Positions 1 through 6,059 are shown, numbered from the stretch's first letter. The stretch: DNA of 8,575 bases from an uncultured Campylobacterota bacterium (GCA_903821805.1 CAIJNA010000048.1:1-8575), one strand, 5' to 3'. The notes: generated by a model not told the origin, from the letters alone. Translations and numbers: made by a program.

Positions 1-67
1 CATCAATAATTCAATATTGATTACTAAATTTGTGTGCAATTGTACTTAAAGTTAATAAAAAATCATC
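1..67. other. Non-coding tail downstream of priA
   Basis: This is a short AT-rich stretch between the priA stop codon and the window edge. It holds one small inverted repeat, ATCAATA at 2-8 and TATTGAT at 15-21, with a six-base loop. The stem is all A/T except for one G-C pair and no T run follows within the window, so it is at best a weak terminator candidate. No coding frame can be supported here. Confidence 0.3.
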
Positions 68-1948
68 CTAAAGAAGTGTGTCCATATCAATAAAAGCGTA
101 AGCTGTGTCAACGCCATGCAAAAAATCTAAAATGTACTTTGTTTCTTTACCTCGAATCAATATTTCATATCTATATTTATTTGATATTTTAAAAACATCA
201 CACTCTTTAAAGCCTACTAATTCGATTTTTTTATGATTTTGTAAAATTTGTGCTACATAGTAGTTCATCAATTCTTTTGCCTTTAAACCATTTGAATGGC
301 TAAAAATAACACGCGCCAATCTTACATTTGGAGGATAAATATCACCTCTTTCACGAAGTTCATTTTTTAAGAAATCTTCATAATCAAGTTTCTCCAAATA
401 ATTCTCAAAAAACTCTTGATTTTTAGTCTGAATCAAAACTTCACCAGCACCATTTCGCCCACTTCTTCCGGATATTTGAATAGCTAAAGAAAGTGCCTTT
501 TCCCTAACTTTATAGCTTGACATATTAAGCACTGAGTCTATTCCAAGAATAATTGCTAACGTAACATTATGATAATCATGACCTTTTGAAAGCATTTGCG
601 TACCAATTAAAATATCTATTTTATTTTCGTTAAAATCTTTTAAAATCTTTTTTAAACTGGTCTCTGTTTTAACCGAGTCTCTATCAAAAGTTGATATTTT
701 ATTTGTTGGAAAATACACTTCTAATTGCTCTTTTAATTCACTTGTACCGAGTCTATAGTTTTTTAATGTTCCTGTTTTACAAGATGGACAATCTTCAACA
801 ATAGATTGAGTATAGTTACAATAGTGACATTGTAATGCTTTGTTGTTTTTGTGTAAACTAAGTGCAACAGAACAAAATGGGCACTCGATAGCTTTTCCAC
901 AATCACTACAAATCTGGTATTTAAAGTTTGCTCTTGTTGGTAAGAAAATAATTGATTGTTCATTTTTATCCAATTTTTCTTTGATTTTATTTATCATTAA
1001 ATCATTTAGTTTTAGAGCTGAGTTGTCATAATGAAAGTACTTTGTTGTTTTGTAATAGGTCTCTTTAAGTCTAAAATATGGTACTTTTGCAAAAGAATTT
1101 AAAGATGGAGTAGCACTTCCAAGGATAACTTTCACACTATATTTACTTCCAACATATATAGCTAAATCTTTTACATTTAACCGAGGTTTTTGAGCTGATT
1201 TATATGAATCATCATGTTCCTCATCAACAACAATTAATCCCAAATTATTAAAAGGCAAAAATAAAGCAGATCTAGCTCCAGCAACTATTTTGACATTACC
1301 ACAAAGAATTCCATCAATAATCTCTTTTTTCTTTTTTGCACTAATTTTTGAGTGCCAAATCGCGACAGCGTTGCCAAAAACCAACTTAAGCCTTTTTTCC
1401 ATCTGTGGAGTTAGAGCTATTTCTGGCAGAAGATATGCGACTTGTTTGTTTTGGTTTAGAATGTCTTCCATTACTTTTATGTAGATTTCTGTCTTTCCGC
1501 TTCCTGTATTTGCAAAAAGAAGTGATGTTTTATGGGCTTTTATAAATTCATATGCTTTGTCTTGAAGCCCAGAAAGAGCTATTTTTGTATCGTACTCCTT
1601 GAACTCAGGTAATTTTACAGAATTATCAATATTTGTATTTTTATCAATGATCTGAAATGGGGTATAAAGCCCAAGTGCTTCACCAAGGCTGCATACATAA
1701 TACTTTGACACAAAAGAAGCGATTTCAAGCATAAAATCATCATAATAAAATTCTGAAATATTTTGAATTGAATTGCATTTAAAGCTTGGCTTTTCAACTT
1801 CCTTAACAATTACGCCATCATTGTTTATTTTACGGTTTTTAATATTTACACTCACTATTGAGCCTATTTTAACATCATCTTCAGACGAATAAGTAAGTAG
1901 AGCAAGTGGGGATTTTAAAAGTGCGATCTCGTAGTATTTCAAATTCAT
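68..1948 (-). CDS. priA: Primosomal replication-restart helicase PriA
   Basis: PriA is a 3'-to-5' superfamily 2 DNA helicase that binds abandoned replication forks and loads the replicative helicase for restart. At 626 aa it is shorter than the E. coli protein (about 730 aa), as is usual in Campylobacterota. In order it shows an N-terminal DNA-binding region (about 1-110); Walker A ANTGSGKT at 146-153; the DEEH box at 242-245; GSATPS at 277-282; an eight-cysteine zinc module (C347, C350, C356, C359, C374, C377, C387, C390) expected to hold two zinc ions; motif V around GTQMLSKGHD at 449-458; motif VI QISGRSGR at 491-498; and a C-terminal domain. The ATG shares one base with the TAA of the pseudopilin gene (TAATG), with an AAAAAGG ribosome site seven bases upstream inside that gene. 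Coupled translation as the last gene of the block is likely. All catalytic and zinc residues are intact. Confidence 0.97.
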   Translation of the reverse strand: MNLKYYEIALLKSPLALLTYSSEDDVKIGSIVSVNIKNRKINNDGVIVKEVEKPSFKCNSIQNISEFYYDDFMLEIASFVSKYYVCSLGEALGLYTPFQIIDKNTNIDNSVKLPEFKEYDTKIALSGLQDKAYEFIKAHKTSLLFANTGSGKTEIYIKVMEDILNQNKQVAYLLPEIALTPQMEKRLKLVFGNAVAIWHSKISAKKKKEIIDGILCGNVKIVAGARSALFLPFNNLGLIVVDEEHDDSYKSAQKPRLNVKDLAIYVGSKYSVKVILGSATPSLNSFAKVPYFRLKETYYKTTKYFHYDNSALKLNDLMINKIKEKLDKNEQSIIFLPTRANFKYQICSDCGKAIECPFCSVALSLHKNNKALQCHYCNYTQSIVEDCPSCKTGTLKNYRLGTSELKEQLEVYFPTNKISTFDRDSVKTETSLKKILKDFNENKIDILIGTQMLSKGHDYHNVTLAIILGIDSVLNMSSYKVREKALSLAIQISGRSGRNGAGEVLIQTKNQEFFENYLEKLDYEDFLKNELRERGDIYPPNVRLARVIFSHSNGLKAKELMNYYVAQILQNHKKIELVGFKECDVFKISNKYRYEILIRGKETKYILDFLHGVDTAYAFIDMDTLL

Positions 1949-2343
1949 TAGCTAGCCTTTTTATAAAGCTCAAGGTTTTCATCAAACCAAAAGGTCATAT
2001 TTTGACTATCGTAAACAAATTGAAGATTTGTTATTGTATCCACATGATAAACATAAAAATTATTATTTATAGTTTTACAAGCAGGATAAGATGTTGATAT
2101 TCCTATTGGGCTTTCTAATACTTGTGAGAAAAAATTTATATTGTCAATATTCAATAGCGATAAAACAAAATTTTCATTATTCGCATCTCTCTTATCTTGA
2201 GATATTTGCAAGCTTTGTTTAGTATTTGCTACATAAGATGAAAGTTTTAAAAGTACTATCGCCGAAATGACACATACAGTAATTACAAAAAGAATCTCAA
2301 TTAAAGAAAATGCATTCAAAGCATTTCTACTAGAGATTTGCAT
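1948..2343 (-). CDS. Type IV pseudopilin-like protein (prepilin-type N-terminal cleavage domain)
   Basis: This 131-aa protein has a class III prepilin signal. An 11-residue leader ends in Ala11, followed by FSLIEILFVI from Phe12, with the conserved Glu at +5 (Glu16) and a hydrophobic helix to about residue 34. A prepilin peptidase should cut before Phe12 and N-methylate it. Ala at -1 instead of Gly is tolerated in some pseudopilins. The remainder (35-131) is a small globular pseudopilin-like domain of no recognisable class. Such minor pilins act in DNA-uptake or type II secretion machines in the inner membrane and periplasm; C. jejuni CtsT is a transformation pseudopilin I recall, but orthology is not shown. 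I chose ATG at 2343. A TTG directly upstream would add one residue. No good ribosome site is visible, and the start overlaps the ZapA-like gene by 14 bases, so coupling is likely. It overlaps priA by one base. Confidence 0.85.
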   Translation of the reverse strand: MQISSRNALNAFSLIEILFVITVCVISAIVLLKLSSYVANTKQSLQISQDKRDANNENFVLSLLNIDNINFFSQVLESPIGISTSYPACKTINNNFYVYHVDTITNLQFVYDSQNMTFWFDENLELYKKAS

Positions 2344-2542
2344 CAAATTTTTTAGATAACAATTCCAAGGATTTTTCTAATTCTACAAGCTCATGAGTTT
2401 TTTTGATATATGCCATAAGAAGCTCTGATGTGTCAATGTTCATTTCAAGATTGATGAACTTTTTGAGTCCGTTTTCCATTTTCTTGTCTTCGTCTTCTCC
2501 AATATTTACACTGTAAGCTTTATGATTGATAAGAAATGTCAT
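2330..2542 (-). CDS. zapA: ZapA-like cell division protein
   Basis: This 70-aa protein resembles the ZapA family, cytoplasmic proteins that bundle FtsZ filaments at the division ring. It shows the short N-terminal strand with Ile-Asn-His-Lys-Ala-Tyr-Ser-Val (about 5-12), an acidic turn, and a helix containing TSELLMAYIKKTHEL (about 38-52), which matches the family's TEQLxxxAALNxxxEL region. A C-terminal coiled coil follows (about 50-68). It is shorter than E. coli ZapA (109 aa), mostly through a reduced C-terminal coil. The longest open frame would begin at 2593. I prefer ATG at 2542, because AAGGAAA lies about seven bases upstream and the extra 17 residues do not look like ZapA. The start lies inside the preceding coiled-coil gene (23-base overlap), and the end overlaps the pseudopilin start. 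The family call rests on motif reading only. Confidence 0.65.
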   Translation of the reverse strand: MTFLINHKAYSVNIGEDEDKKMENGLKKFINLEMNIDTSELLMAYIKKTHELVELEKSLELLSKKFDANL

Positions 2543-2750
2543 CTTCGTTTCCTTGTTTCTTCTTTGCATTTGATATATACAGTGCTTTATCAATATTTAT
2601 AAGCATATTTTCATTATTTCTTTTTAAAACATCATGTTGATCTTTTAATTTTTGAATCTCTTCTTCTAATAAATGTTTTTCACCATTTAAAATATGAATT
2701 TTGTCTACTAAAGAATCCAGTTGGAGGTTAAGTTTATCTACTATGTACAT
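2520..2750 (-). CDS. Short coiled-coil protein, ZapB-like
   Basis: This is a 76-aa protein that is almost entirely a predicted coiled coil. Hydrophobic residues recur at heptad spacing from Val4 to about Leu57 (Leu7, Leu11, Ile18, Leu21, Leu28, Ile32, Leu35, Leu42) among many Lys, Glu, Asp and Asn residues. A polar tail follows. It has no signal peptide, so it should be cytoplasmic. Size and architecture match E. coli ZapB (81 aa), the coiled-coil partner that links ZapA to the division apparatus, and the next gene is ZapA-like. The assignment is by architecture and context, since coiled coils of this size are not diagnostic by sequence. It is the first gene of the overlapping block that ends with priA. 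No Shine-Dalgarno sequence precedes the ATG; a TATAAT box lies only seven bases upstream, hinting at a leaderless transcript. Confidence 0.6.
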   Translation of the reverse strand: MYIVDKLNLQLDSLVDKIHILNGEKHLLEEEIQKLKDQHDVLKRNNENMLINIDKALYISNAKKKQGNEDDISYQS

Positions 2751-2902
2751 AGTGATGATTATACAAAAATATTTATTATACTAAACCATAAAGCATTATA
2801 AAAAATATTTTTATTTTCTCGTATTAGTTATAATCTTTATAGTTAAGCATATTTTTATTGATCTATTCTTGCACTAGTTGAAATAATGTTGTTGCGTAAT
2901 CT
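2751..2902 (-). promoter_or_regulatory. Promoter region of the ZapB-like/ZapA/pseudopilin/priA block
   Basis: This is the 152-base gap between the hydrolase stop and the first gene of the block. On the minus strand it holds three exact TATAAT hexamers, at 2763-2758, 2780-2775 and 2800-2795. No standard -35 box is placed correctly for any of them. A-rich and T-rich runs, including the 12-base palindrome AAAAATATTTTT near 2800-2811, lie upstream, as is common in Campylobacterota promoters. The nearest box would start transcription at or one base before the ATG. The middle box would give a leader of about 18 bases without a ribosome site. No GC-containing hairpin for terminating the hydrolase message was found. 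Confidence 0.5.
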
Positions 2903-3673
2903 CTAATGAGATATAACCCATTTTGATATTTTACCAACCACTTCTTTCTCAAGACCGTTAAAGCCATGATACCCAAATGCATTGCATGGGTCTCCATATG
3001 TTTGGCCGCCTTCAACGGCATATAATTCTTTTGAAAATGTCTTGAGCTTATTCATTAGTGATGGAATTAATGAGAAAGAACAATGCAGGCATTCATCATT
3101 TTTGTGATGTACAACAAGAACAGGTTTTACTATTCTTTCAATATCCATTTCTATTACAGACTGGCTTTTAGTATCAGCTAGAATAGTTGATGTAAAAATA
3201 AATCCATGTACATGCTCTAGTTCTGATAGTTTAATTGCAGCATATGCAACAGATTCTACACCTCTGCTAGTTCCAATCAGCCAAATTGGTGCTGCAGTTT
3301 GTGTACTAATCCATTCAACAATATGAGTAATATCTTTGGCATGCTCTTCTGTCTGTCGGAAATTATGAAGATAAAGTCCACTCTGCTTGTCACTAGGTGC
3401 ATCAACAATTACAACCATTAAATCCTTATCAACGAAAAGCTCTCGAGTTCTAATAAGAAAGTTGTTTGTACCCCAACCAAATTTTCCATCTATTGAAATC
3501 TGAAGACCCCCGTGTCCCCCAGCAAAAAGTACAACAACAGCTTTTGGCATATATGGCGAGAGAACGAGGAGACGCTGGCTGATATTATGTCTTGTTGGAA
3601 GATCAACCACCTTTGAAATAACATCAGAATACAAATTCAATAATAAAAAAGTTAAAATAATAAAAAAACGCAT
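2903..3673 (-). CDS. Exported alpha/beta-hydrolase family protein
   Basis: This 256-aa protein starts with a short hydrophobic signal peptide (about 1-16, ending near LNLYS-DV), so it is probably periplasmic. It has alpha/beta-hydrolase hallmarks: a candidate oxyanion loop GGHGG at 52-56, the nucleophile elbow GTSRG at 134-138 with Ser136, a candidate acid Asp193 in HHKND, and a candidate base His236 in GYHGF. A serine hydrolase (esterase, lipase or peptidase-like) is therefore likely; the substrate is unknown. Cys195 and Cys198 (ECLHC) follow the acid residue and Cys230 precedes the histidine, so a disulphide near the active site is possible. Ribosome site AGGGG lies six bases before the ATG. 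It stands alone between gaps of 106 and 152 bases. Sampled 60-base segments are about 43% GC against about 28% in sampled neighbours, with codons such as CTC, CGT and TCG clustered near residues 33-40, suggesting acquisition by transfer. Confidence 0.85.
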   Translation of the reverse strand: MRFFIILTFLLLNLYSDVISKVVDLPTRHNISQRLLVLSPYMPKAVVVLFAGGHGGLQISIDGKFGWGTNNFLIRTRELFVDKDLMVVIVDAPSDKQSGLYLHNFRQTEEHAKDITHIVEWISTQTAAPIWLIGTSRGVESVAYAAIKLSELEHVHGFIFTSTILADTKSQSVIEMDIERIVKPVLVVHHKNDECLHCSFSLIPSLMNKLKTFSKELYAVEGGQTYGDPCNAFGYHGFNGLEKEVVGKISKWVISH

Positions 3674-3701
3674 TGCAACCCCTATAGATTAATCTTGCAA
3701 T
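3672..3701. promoter_or_regulatory. Inverted repeat and palindrome over the hydrolase start region
   Basis: ATTGCAA at 3672-3678 and TTGCAAT at 3695-3701 form a perfect seven-base inverted repeat that brackets the ribosome site of the hydrolase. Inside it, AGATTAATCT at 3686-3695 is a perfect ten-base palindrome. A -10-like TATATT (3704-3699, minus strand) would place the transcription start near 3692, within the palindrome. This layout fits an operator or a leader hairpin. It could also be chance in AT-rich DNA. Confidence 0.35.
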
Positions 3702-3779
3702 ATATACTTTACATCAAAATAATAAACTTTAATTTTAGCACTGAACTAAAAAAATCACCTCAACAATAAATTAAGATAA

Positions 3780-4343
3780 TTATTTTCCGTTATTTTCCAA
3801 TTCACTATCAAGTTCATCTTGTCCTCTTTTGGCTTTAAAATCCAAAAGATCTTTTCTTATCTTTGCAATTCTTTCTTTTTGGTAAAATAAAATTGTATCC
3901 TTGCTAATCATACATCCAGCAAATGTTTCATCATGTTTTCTTCTATCTTTAAAGAGTGTTTCTTTTGTCTCTAAGAAGTGCTCTATTCTTTCATATTTAA
4001 CATTTTTATCTATAAATATCTTGAGTTCAGCATCATATTGAACTCGTGATAAAAACTCTTTTTCTTTTGGATCTTTTATAAATTTGAAATTATCATAAAT
4101 TGATATTTCAATACCCTTGGTTATCTTATTTTCAATATCATGTTTGCATTCATTTTGTGCCAAATAAATAGTTTCTATTCCACCTTTATAATATCCATAC
4201 CCAACAAGTTGAGAACTGTTTCCACTATTTCCATACCAACTTGGTGCACCATCTATTTTGCTGTATTTAAACGTATCAAGATACCCTTCAAATAAAAATC
4301 CAGTAAGTGATGTGATTAGCTTTAGCGCTATAATTTCGAGCAT
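3780..4343 (-). CDS. Hypothetical protein with weak LPP20-like motif
   Basis: I do not recognise this 187-aa protein with confidence. It begins with a hydrophobic stretch (about 3-20) that could be a signal or anchor, though it lacks a lysine- or arginine-rich start and a clear cleavage site. Around 32-75 it reads APSWYGNSGN, then LVGYGYYKGG, then a helix with ALA/AQN-type spacing. This recalls the P-x-W, G-x-G, A-x-x-x-A pattern at the start of LPP20-type envelope proteins of Helicobacter and relatives; no lipobox cysteine is seen. A mixed region follows, then a charged helical tail (about 150-187) rich in Lys, Glu and Asp. Cys66 and Cys144 are its only cysteines. AAAGGA lies about seven bases before the ATG. 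The gene follows the coiled-coil membrane protein by 62 bases and probably belongs to the SPFH group. Confidence 0.6.
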   Translation of the reverse strand: MLEIIALKLITSLTGFLFEGYLDTFKYSKIDGAPSWYGNSGNSSQLVGYGYYKGGIETIYLAQNECKHDIENKITKGIEISIYDNFKFIKDPKEKEFLSRVQYDAELKIFIDKNVKYERIEHFLETKETLFKDRRKHDETFAGCMISKDTILFYQKERIAKIRKDLLDFKAKRGQDELDSELENNGK

Positions 4344-4345
4344 TT

Positions 4346-4370
4346 AAAATCCTTTCCGAAAATGGATTTT
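4346..4370 (-). promoter_or_regulatory. Hairpin over the ribosome site of the 187-aa hypothetical gene
   Basis: On the minus strand AAAATCC (4370-4364) pairs with GGATTTT (4352-4346). The stem can extend through TTT/AAA past one bulged A to a TCGG tetraloop (4359-4356), giving about ten pairs. The 3' arm contains the GGA of the AAAGGA ribosome site, so folding would hide it. It could tune translation of the downstream gene relative to the SPFH gene. It lacks a free T run, so terminator activity is less likely. Confidence 0.35.
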
Positions 4371-4405
4371 GGAAGAATTCTGAAGAATTTTATATCAAAA
4401 AAATT

Positions 4406-4894
4406 TCAAAATTTTGTTTCTATAGTTATTTTAGCACCATCAAGCTTTTTGGTATCTTTATCTATATAAACCTCTGGATTTACCTTAATGTCATCTTTGC
4501 TATTTTTAGCTTTTGTTGTTTCGTCTGATTTCAAATCAATATCTTTGAAATCAATTTTTGGAATTATTTTTGAAAACTTTTTATCTTCATTGGGAATTAT
4601 TAAAAGAACTTTTTTGACTTGGGTTTCTTGCTTTTGATTTTTAACAACCGTCTTGTTTTCTAATTCTAAATGATTTATTTTTGTAGCTTGTGATGCAATT
4701 TTTTGCTTAAGTTGTTGATTCTTTGTTAAAATGATTTTTTGTAGATTTGCATTACTAGCTTTTGTTTTTTCTAGTTCTTGTTTGATTATTTTACAATCAC
4801 GTTTAAGAGTTTGATTTTGTTCCCATAAAACAAAAATCCCCACCACTAAAGTCGTGATGAGGATGTATTTTGTGAGTAAATTTATATTATTCAC
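4406..4894 (-). CDS. Single-pass membrane protein with periplasmic or cytoplasmic coiled coil, unknown function
   Basis: This 162-aa protein has one N-terminal membrane segment (about 9-24, ILITTLVVGIFVLW), then a long charged coiled coil (about 25-90, rich in Lys, Gln, Glu, Asn). A lysine-rich, probably extended tail with short hydrophobic patches follows (VLLIIP near 96-101 and a C-terminal KITIETKF). No enzyme motif is visible. The start is GTG. No ATG or other good start exists in the frame, and no Shine-Dalgarno sequence precedes it. The gene begins 12 bases after the SPFH stop, so its translation probably depends on ribosomes finishing that gene. The position suggests an accessory partner of the SPFH protein, but this is inference. 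I do not recognise the family. Confidence 0.7.
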   Translation of the reverse strand: MNNINLLTKYILITTLVVGIFVLWEQNQTLKRDCKIIKQELEKTKASNANLQKIILTKNQQLKQKIASQATKINHLELENKTVVKNQKQETQVKKVLLIIPNEDKKFSKIIPKIDFKDIDLKSDETTKAKNSKDDIKVNPEVYIDKDTKKLDGAKITIETKF

Positions 4895-4906
4895 GGTTTT
4901 TGTATT

Positions 4907-5977
4907 TTATTTTCCGTTTTGTTTAGAATTCACAGAAGATTGAGTTTGCTTGTTTTTAGCATCAATCCAAATATTTGGAGTACTTCCGCCAGGAGTCAAG
5001 AATATCTGAGCATTCGTATTAACTTTAAGAGCCTCATTGAATTTACCTTGCACTTCAATTTGCTTCAATTGAATAAGTTGCGGAGATAAACTTTTTGATA
5101 ATAAGCTATTTGCTCTAGCCGTTGAAGTTGCTTCAATAATTTTAGCATCAGCTTCACCTTGAGCTATTGCTTTTGCTTTTTCAGCTTCTTGTTTAGCTCT
5201 TTCAACTTCATTTGTAACTCTTTGTGTTTCTTGTTTAGCTATTTGTACTTTTTCAATTTGTTCTTTAATTTTGTCCGGAAGAACTATTTCTCTAAGCTGA
5301 ACAGATAAAAGTTGAACTGGTTTATTTTGAAGTGAATCAATATTTTTTCTGATTTGTTGCTCTATTTGAACAGCAATTTCATTTCGTTTTGTTGGCAGAT
5401 CTTCAGCACTATAATTACCTACAACATTTCTTACTATGTCTCTAACTACAGGATTTACAATTTTTTCTTCCCAGCTAAGTCCCCAAGTTGAAATAGTAGC
5501 AGGTGCACCATCTGGCATCAATTTATACTGAACAGTAAGTTCTATAGAAACAGGTAATCCCCTAGCATCAAGAACAGTAATGGCTGGGTTTACCAGAATT
5601 CCAGTATCTTTTGATGCGCCTATATCTTCAACAGATTTGTAGTTTATAACTCTAACCTTTGTATCAACTATAAATATCTTTTGAATCACCGGAATGAACA
5701 AATGAAATCCAGGATAGAGAGGATCTCTTTCGTATTTACCAGCTGTTGATAAAATTCCAATTTCTCCAGAATTAATAATCACAAATGGTCTTGCAAAAAA
5801 CATAAGTGTTATGAAAATAATAATTCCATAAATTAAATTTGTATTTTTTCCAAATCCTTTAAATTCTGGCATTGAAAAAGGTGGCTCATAACCTCCGTTA
5901 TTTCCTCCGTTATTTCCATTATTATTATTTGATTGTTGCTTTTGTCTATTTTTAAAATAGTCATTGTCGATTTGCAT
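4907..5977 (-). CDS. SPFH/band-7 (prohibitin-stomatin, HflK/HflC-like) membrane protein
   Basis: This 356-aa protein has a cytoplasmic N-terminus rich in Asn and Gly (about 14-30), one membrane segment (about 46-69, GIIIFITLMFFARPFVII), and an SPFH/band-7 domain (about 70-235) containing PLYPGFHLFIPVIQ. An Ala/Glu/Lys-rich coiled coil (about 237-290, with AIAQGEADAKI) and a C-terminal tail ending in Lys/Gln/Asn complete it. SPFH proteins oligomerise into membrane-associated rings; HflK/HflC cage the FtsH protease and prohibitins scaffold membranes. The Asn/Gly-rich N-terminus resembles HflK, but only one such gene is present here, so I avoid hflK or hflC as a name. I recall C. jejuni Cj0268c as the same arrangement after ilvE. 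ATG at 5977 is preceded by AAAGGGA with good spacing. The ilvE terminator lies upstream, so it probably has its own promoter and leads the next two genes. Confidence 0.9.
   Translation of the reverse strand: MQIDNDYFKNRQKQQSNNNNGNNGGNNGGYEPPFSMPEFKGFGKNTNLIYGIIIFITLMFFARPFVIINSGEIGILSTAGKYERDPLYPGFHLFIPVIQKIFIVDTKVRVINYKSVEDIGASKDTGILVNPAITVLDARGLPVSIELTVQYKLMPDGAPATISTWGLSWEEKIVNPVVRDIVRNVVGNYSAEDLPTKRNEIAVQIEQQIRKNIDSLQNKPVQLLSVQLREIVLPDKIKEQIEKVQIAKQETQRVTNEVERAKQEAEKAKAIAQGEADAKIIEATSTARANSLLSKSLSPQLIQLKQIEVQGKFNEALKVNTNAQIFLTPGGSTPNIWIDAKNKQTQSSVNSKQNGK
5892..5915 (-). repeat. Two tandem 12-base repeats inside the SPFH gene
   Basis: The plus-strand unit CCTCCGTTATTT occurs twice in perfect tandem (5892-5903 and 5904-5915). 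It is followed by a degenerate copy that runs into ATT repeats. It encodes the Asn-Asn-Gly-Gly repeats of the N-terminal linker. The unit is a multiple of three, so slippage would change linker length without breaking the frame. Confidence 0.85.
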
Positions 5978-6010
5978 TTTGTCCCTTTTTTGTTTTCTAT
6001 GTATTCTTTA

Positions 6011-6040
6011 ATTATGAGATTTTAAATGAAAAGACTTCAA
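6011..6040 (-). promoter_or_regulatory. Candidate promoter for the SPFH gene group
   Basis: On the minus strand CATAAT (6016-6011) matches the -10 consensus at five of six bases. TTGAAG (6040-6035) lies 18 bases upstream as a possible -35. The -35 lies inside the 3' arm of the ilvE terminator. A start near 6004 would give a leader of about 27 bases that includes the AAAGGGA ribosome site. Only the placement after a terminator and the sequence match support it. Confidence 0.35.
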
Positions 6041-6057
6041 GTTAATTGAAGTCTTTT
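6029..6057 (-). terminator. Intrinsic terminator of ilvE
   Basis: AAAAGACTTCAA (6029-6040) and TTGAAGTCTTTT (6046-6057) form a perfect 12-base-pair stem with a five-base loop. It begins two bases after the ilvE stop codon. On the minus strand the stem ends in TTTT followed by CATTT, giving the expected U-rich tail. The stem is flanked by A and T runs on both sides, so it could in principle act in both directions, although no gene approaches from the other side. Confidence 0.85.
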
Positions 6058-6059
6058 GC

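Noticed and set aside
1..3. Possible minus-strand ATG of a further gene at the window edge
   Set aside because: Only the start codon would be visible, and no ribosome site lies upstream of it.
763..963. 66-aa open frame on the minus strand within priA
   Set aside because: It lies in another frame of the well-supported priA gene, across its zinc-cysteine region, and shows no start signal or motif.
1290..1484. 64-aa open frame on the plus strand opposite priA
   Set aside because: It is antisense to conserved helicase motifs; its Phe-rich run comes from the Lys-rich stretch of PriA read backwards.
1906..2097. 63-aa open frame on the plus strand across the priA/pseudopilin junction
   Set aside because: It is antisense to two overlapping real genes and has no ribosome site or recognisable domain.
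2543..2593. Upstream extension of the ZapA-like gene by 17 residues
   Set aside because: The extension is Cys/Arg/Lys-rich and unlike ZapA, it would lengthen the overlap with the preceding gene, and the ATG at 2542 has a good ribosome site.
2798..2812. AAAAATATTTTT palindrome as the hydrolase terminator
   Set aside because: The stem has no G-C pairs; it is more likely AT-rich promoter DNA.
3733..3751. TTTTAG/CTAAAA hairpin as a terminator after the 187-aa gene
   Set aside because: It has only six pairs with one G-C pair and no proper T run after it on the minus strand; too weak to call.
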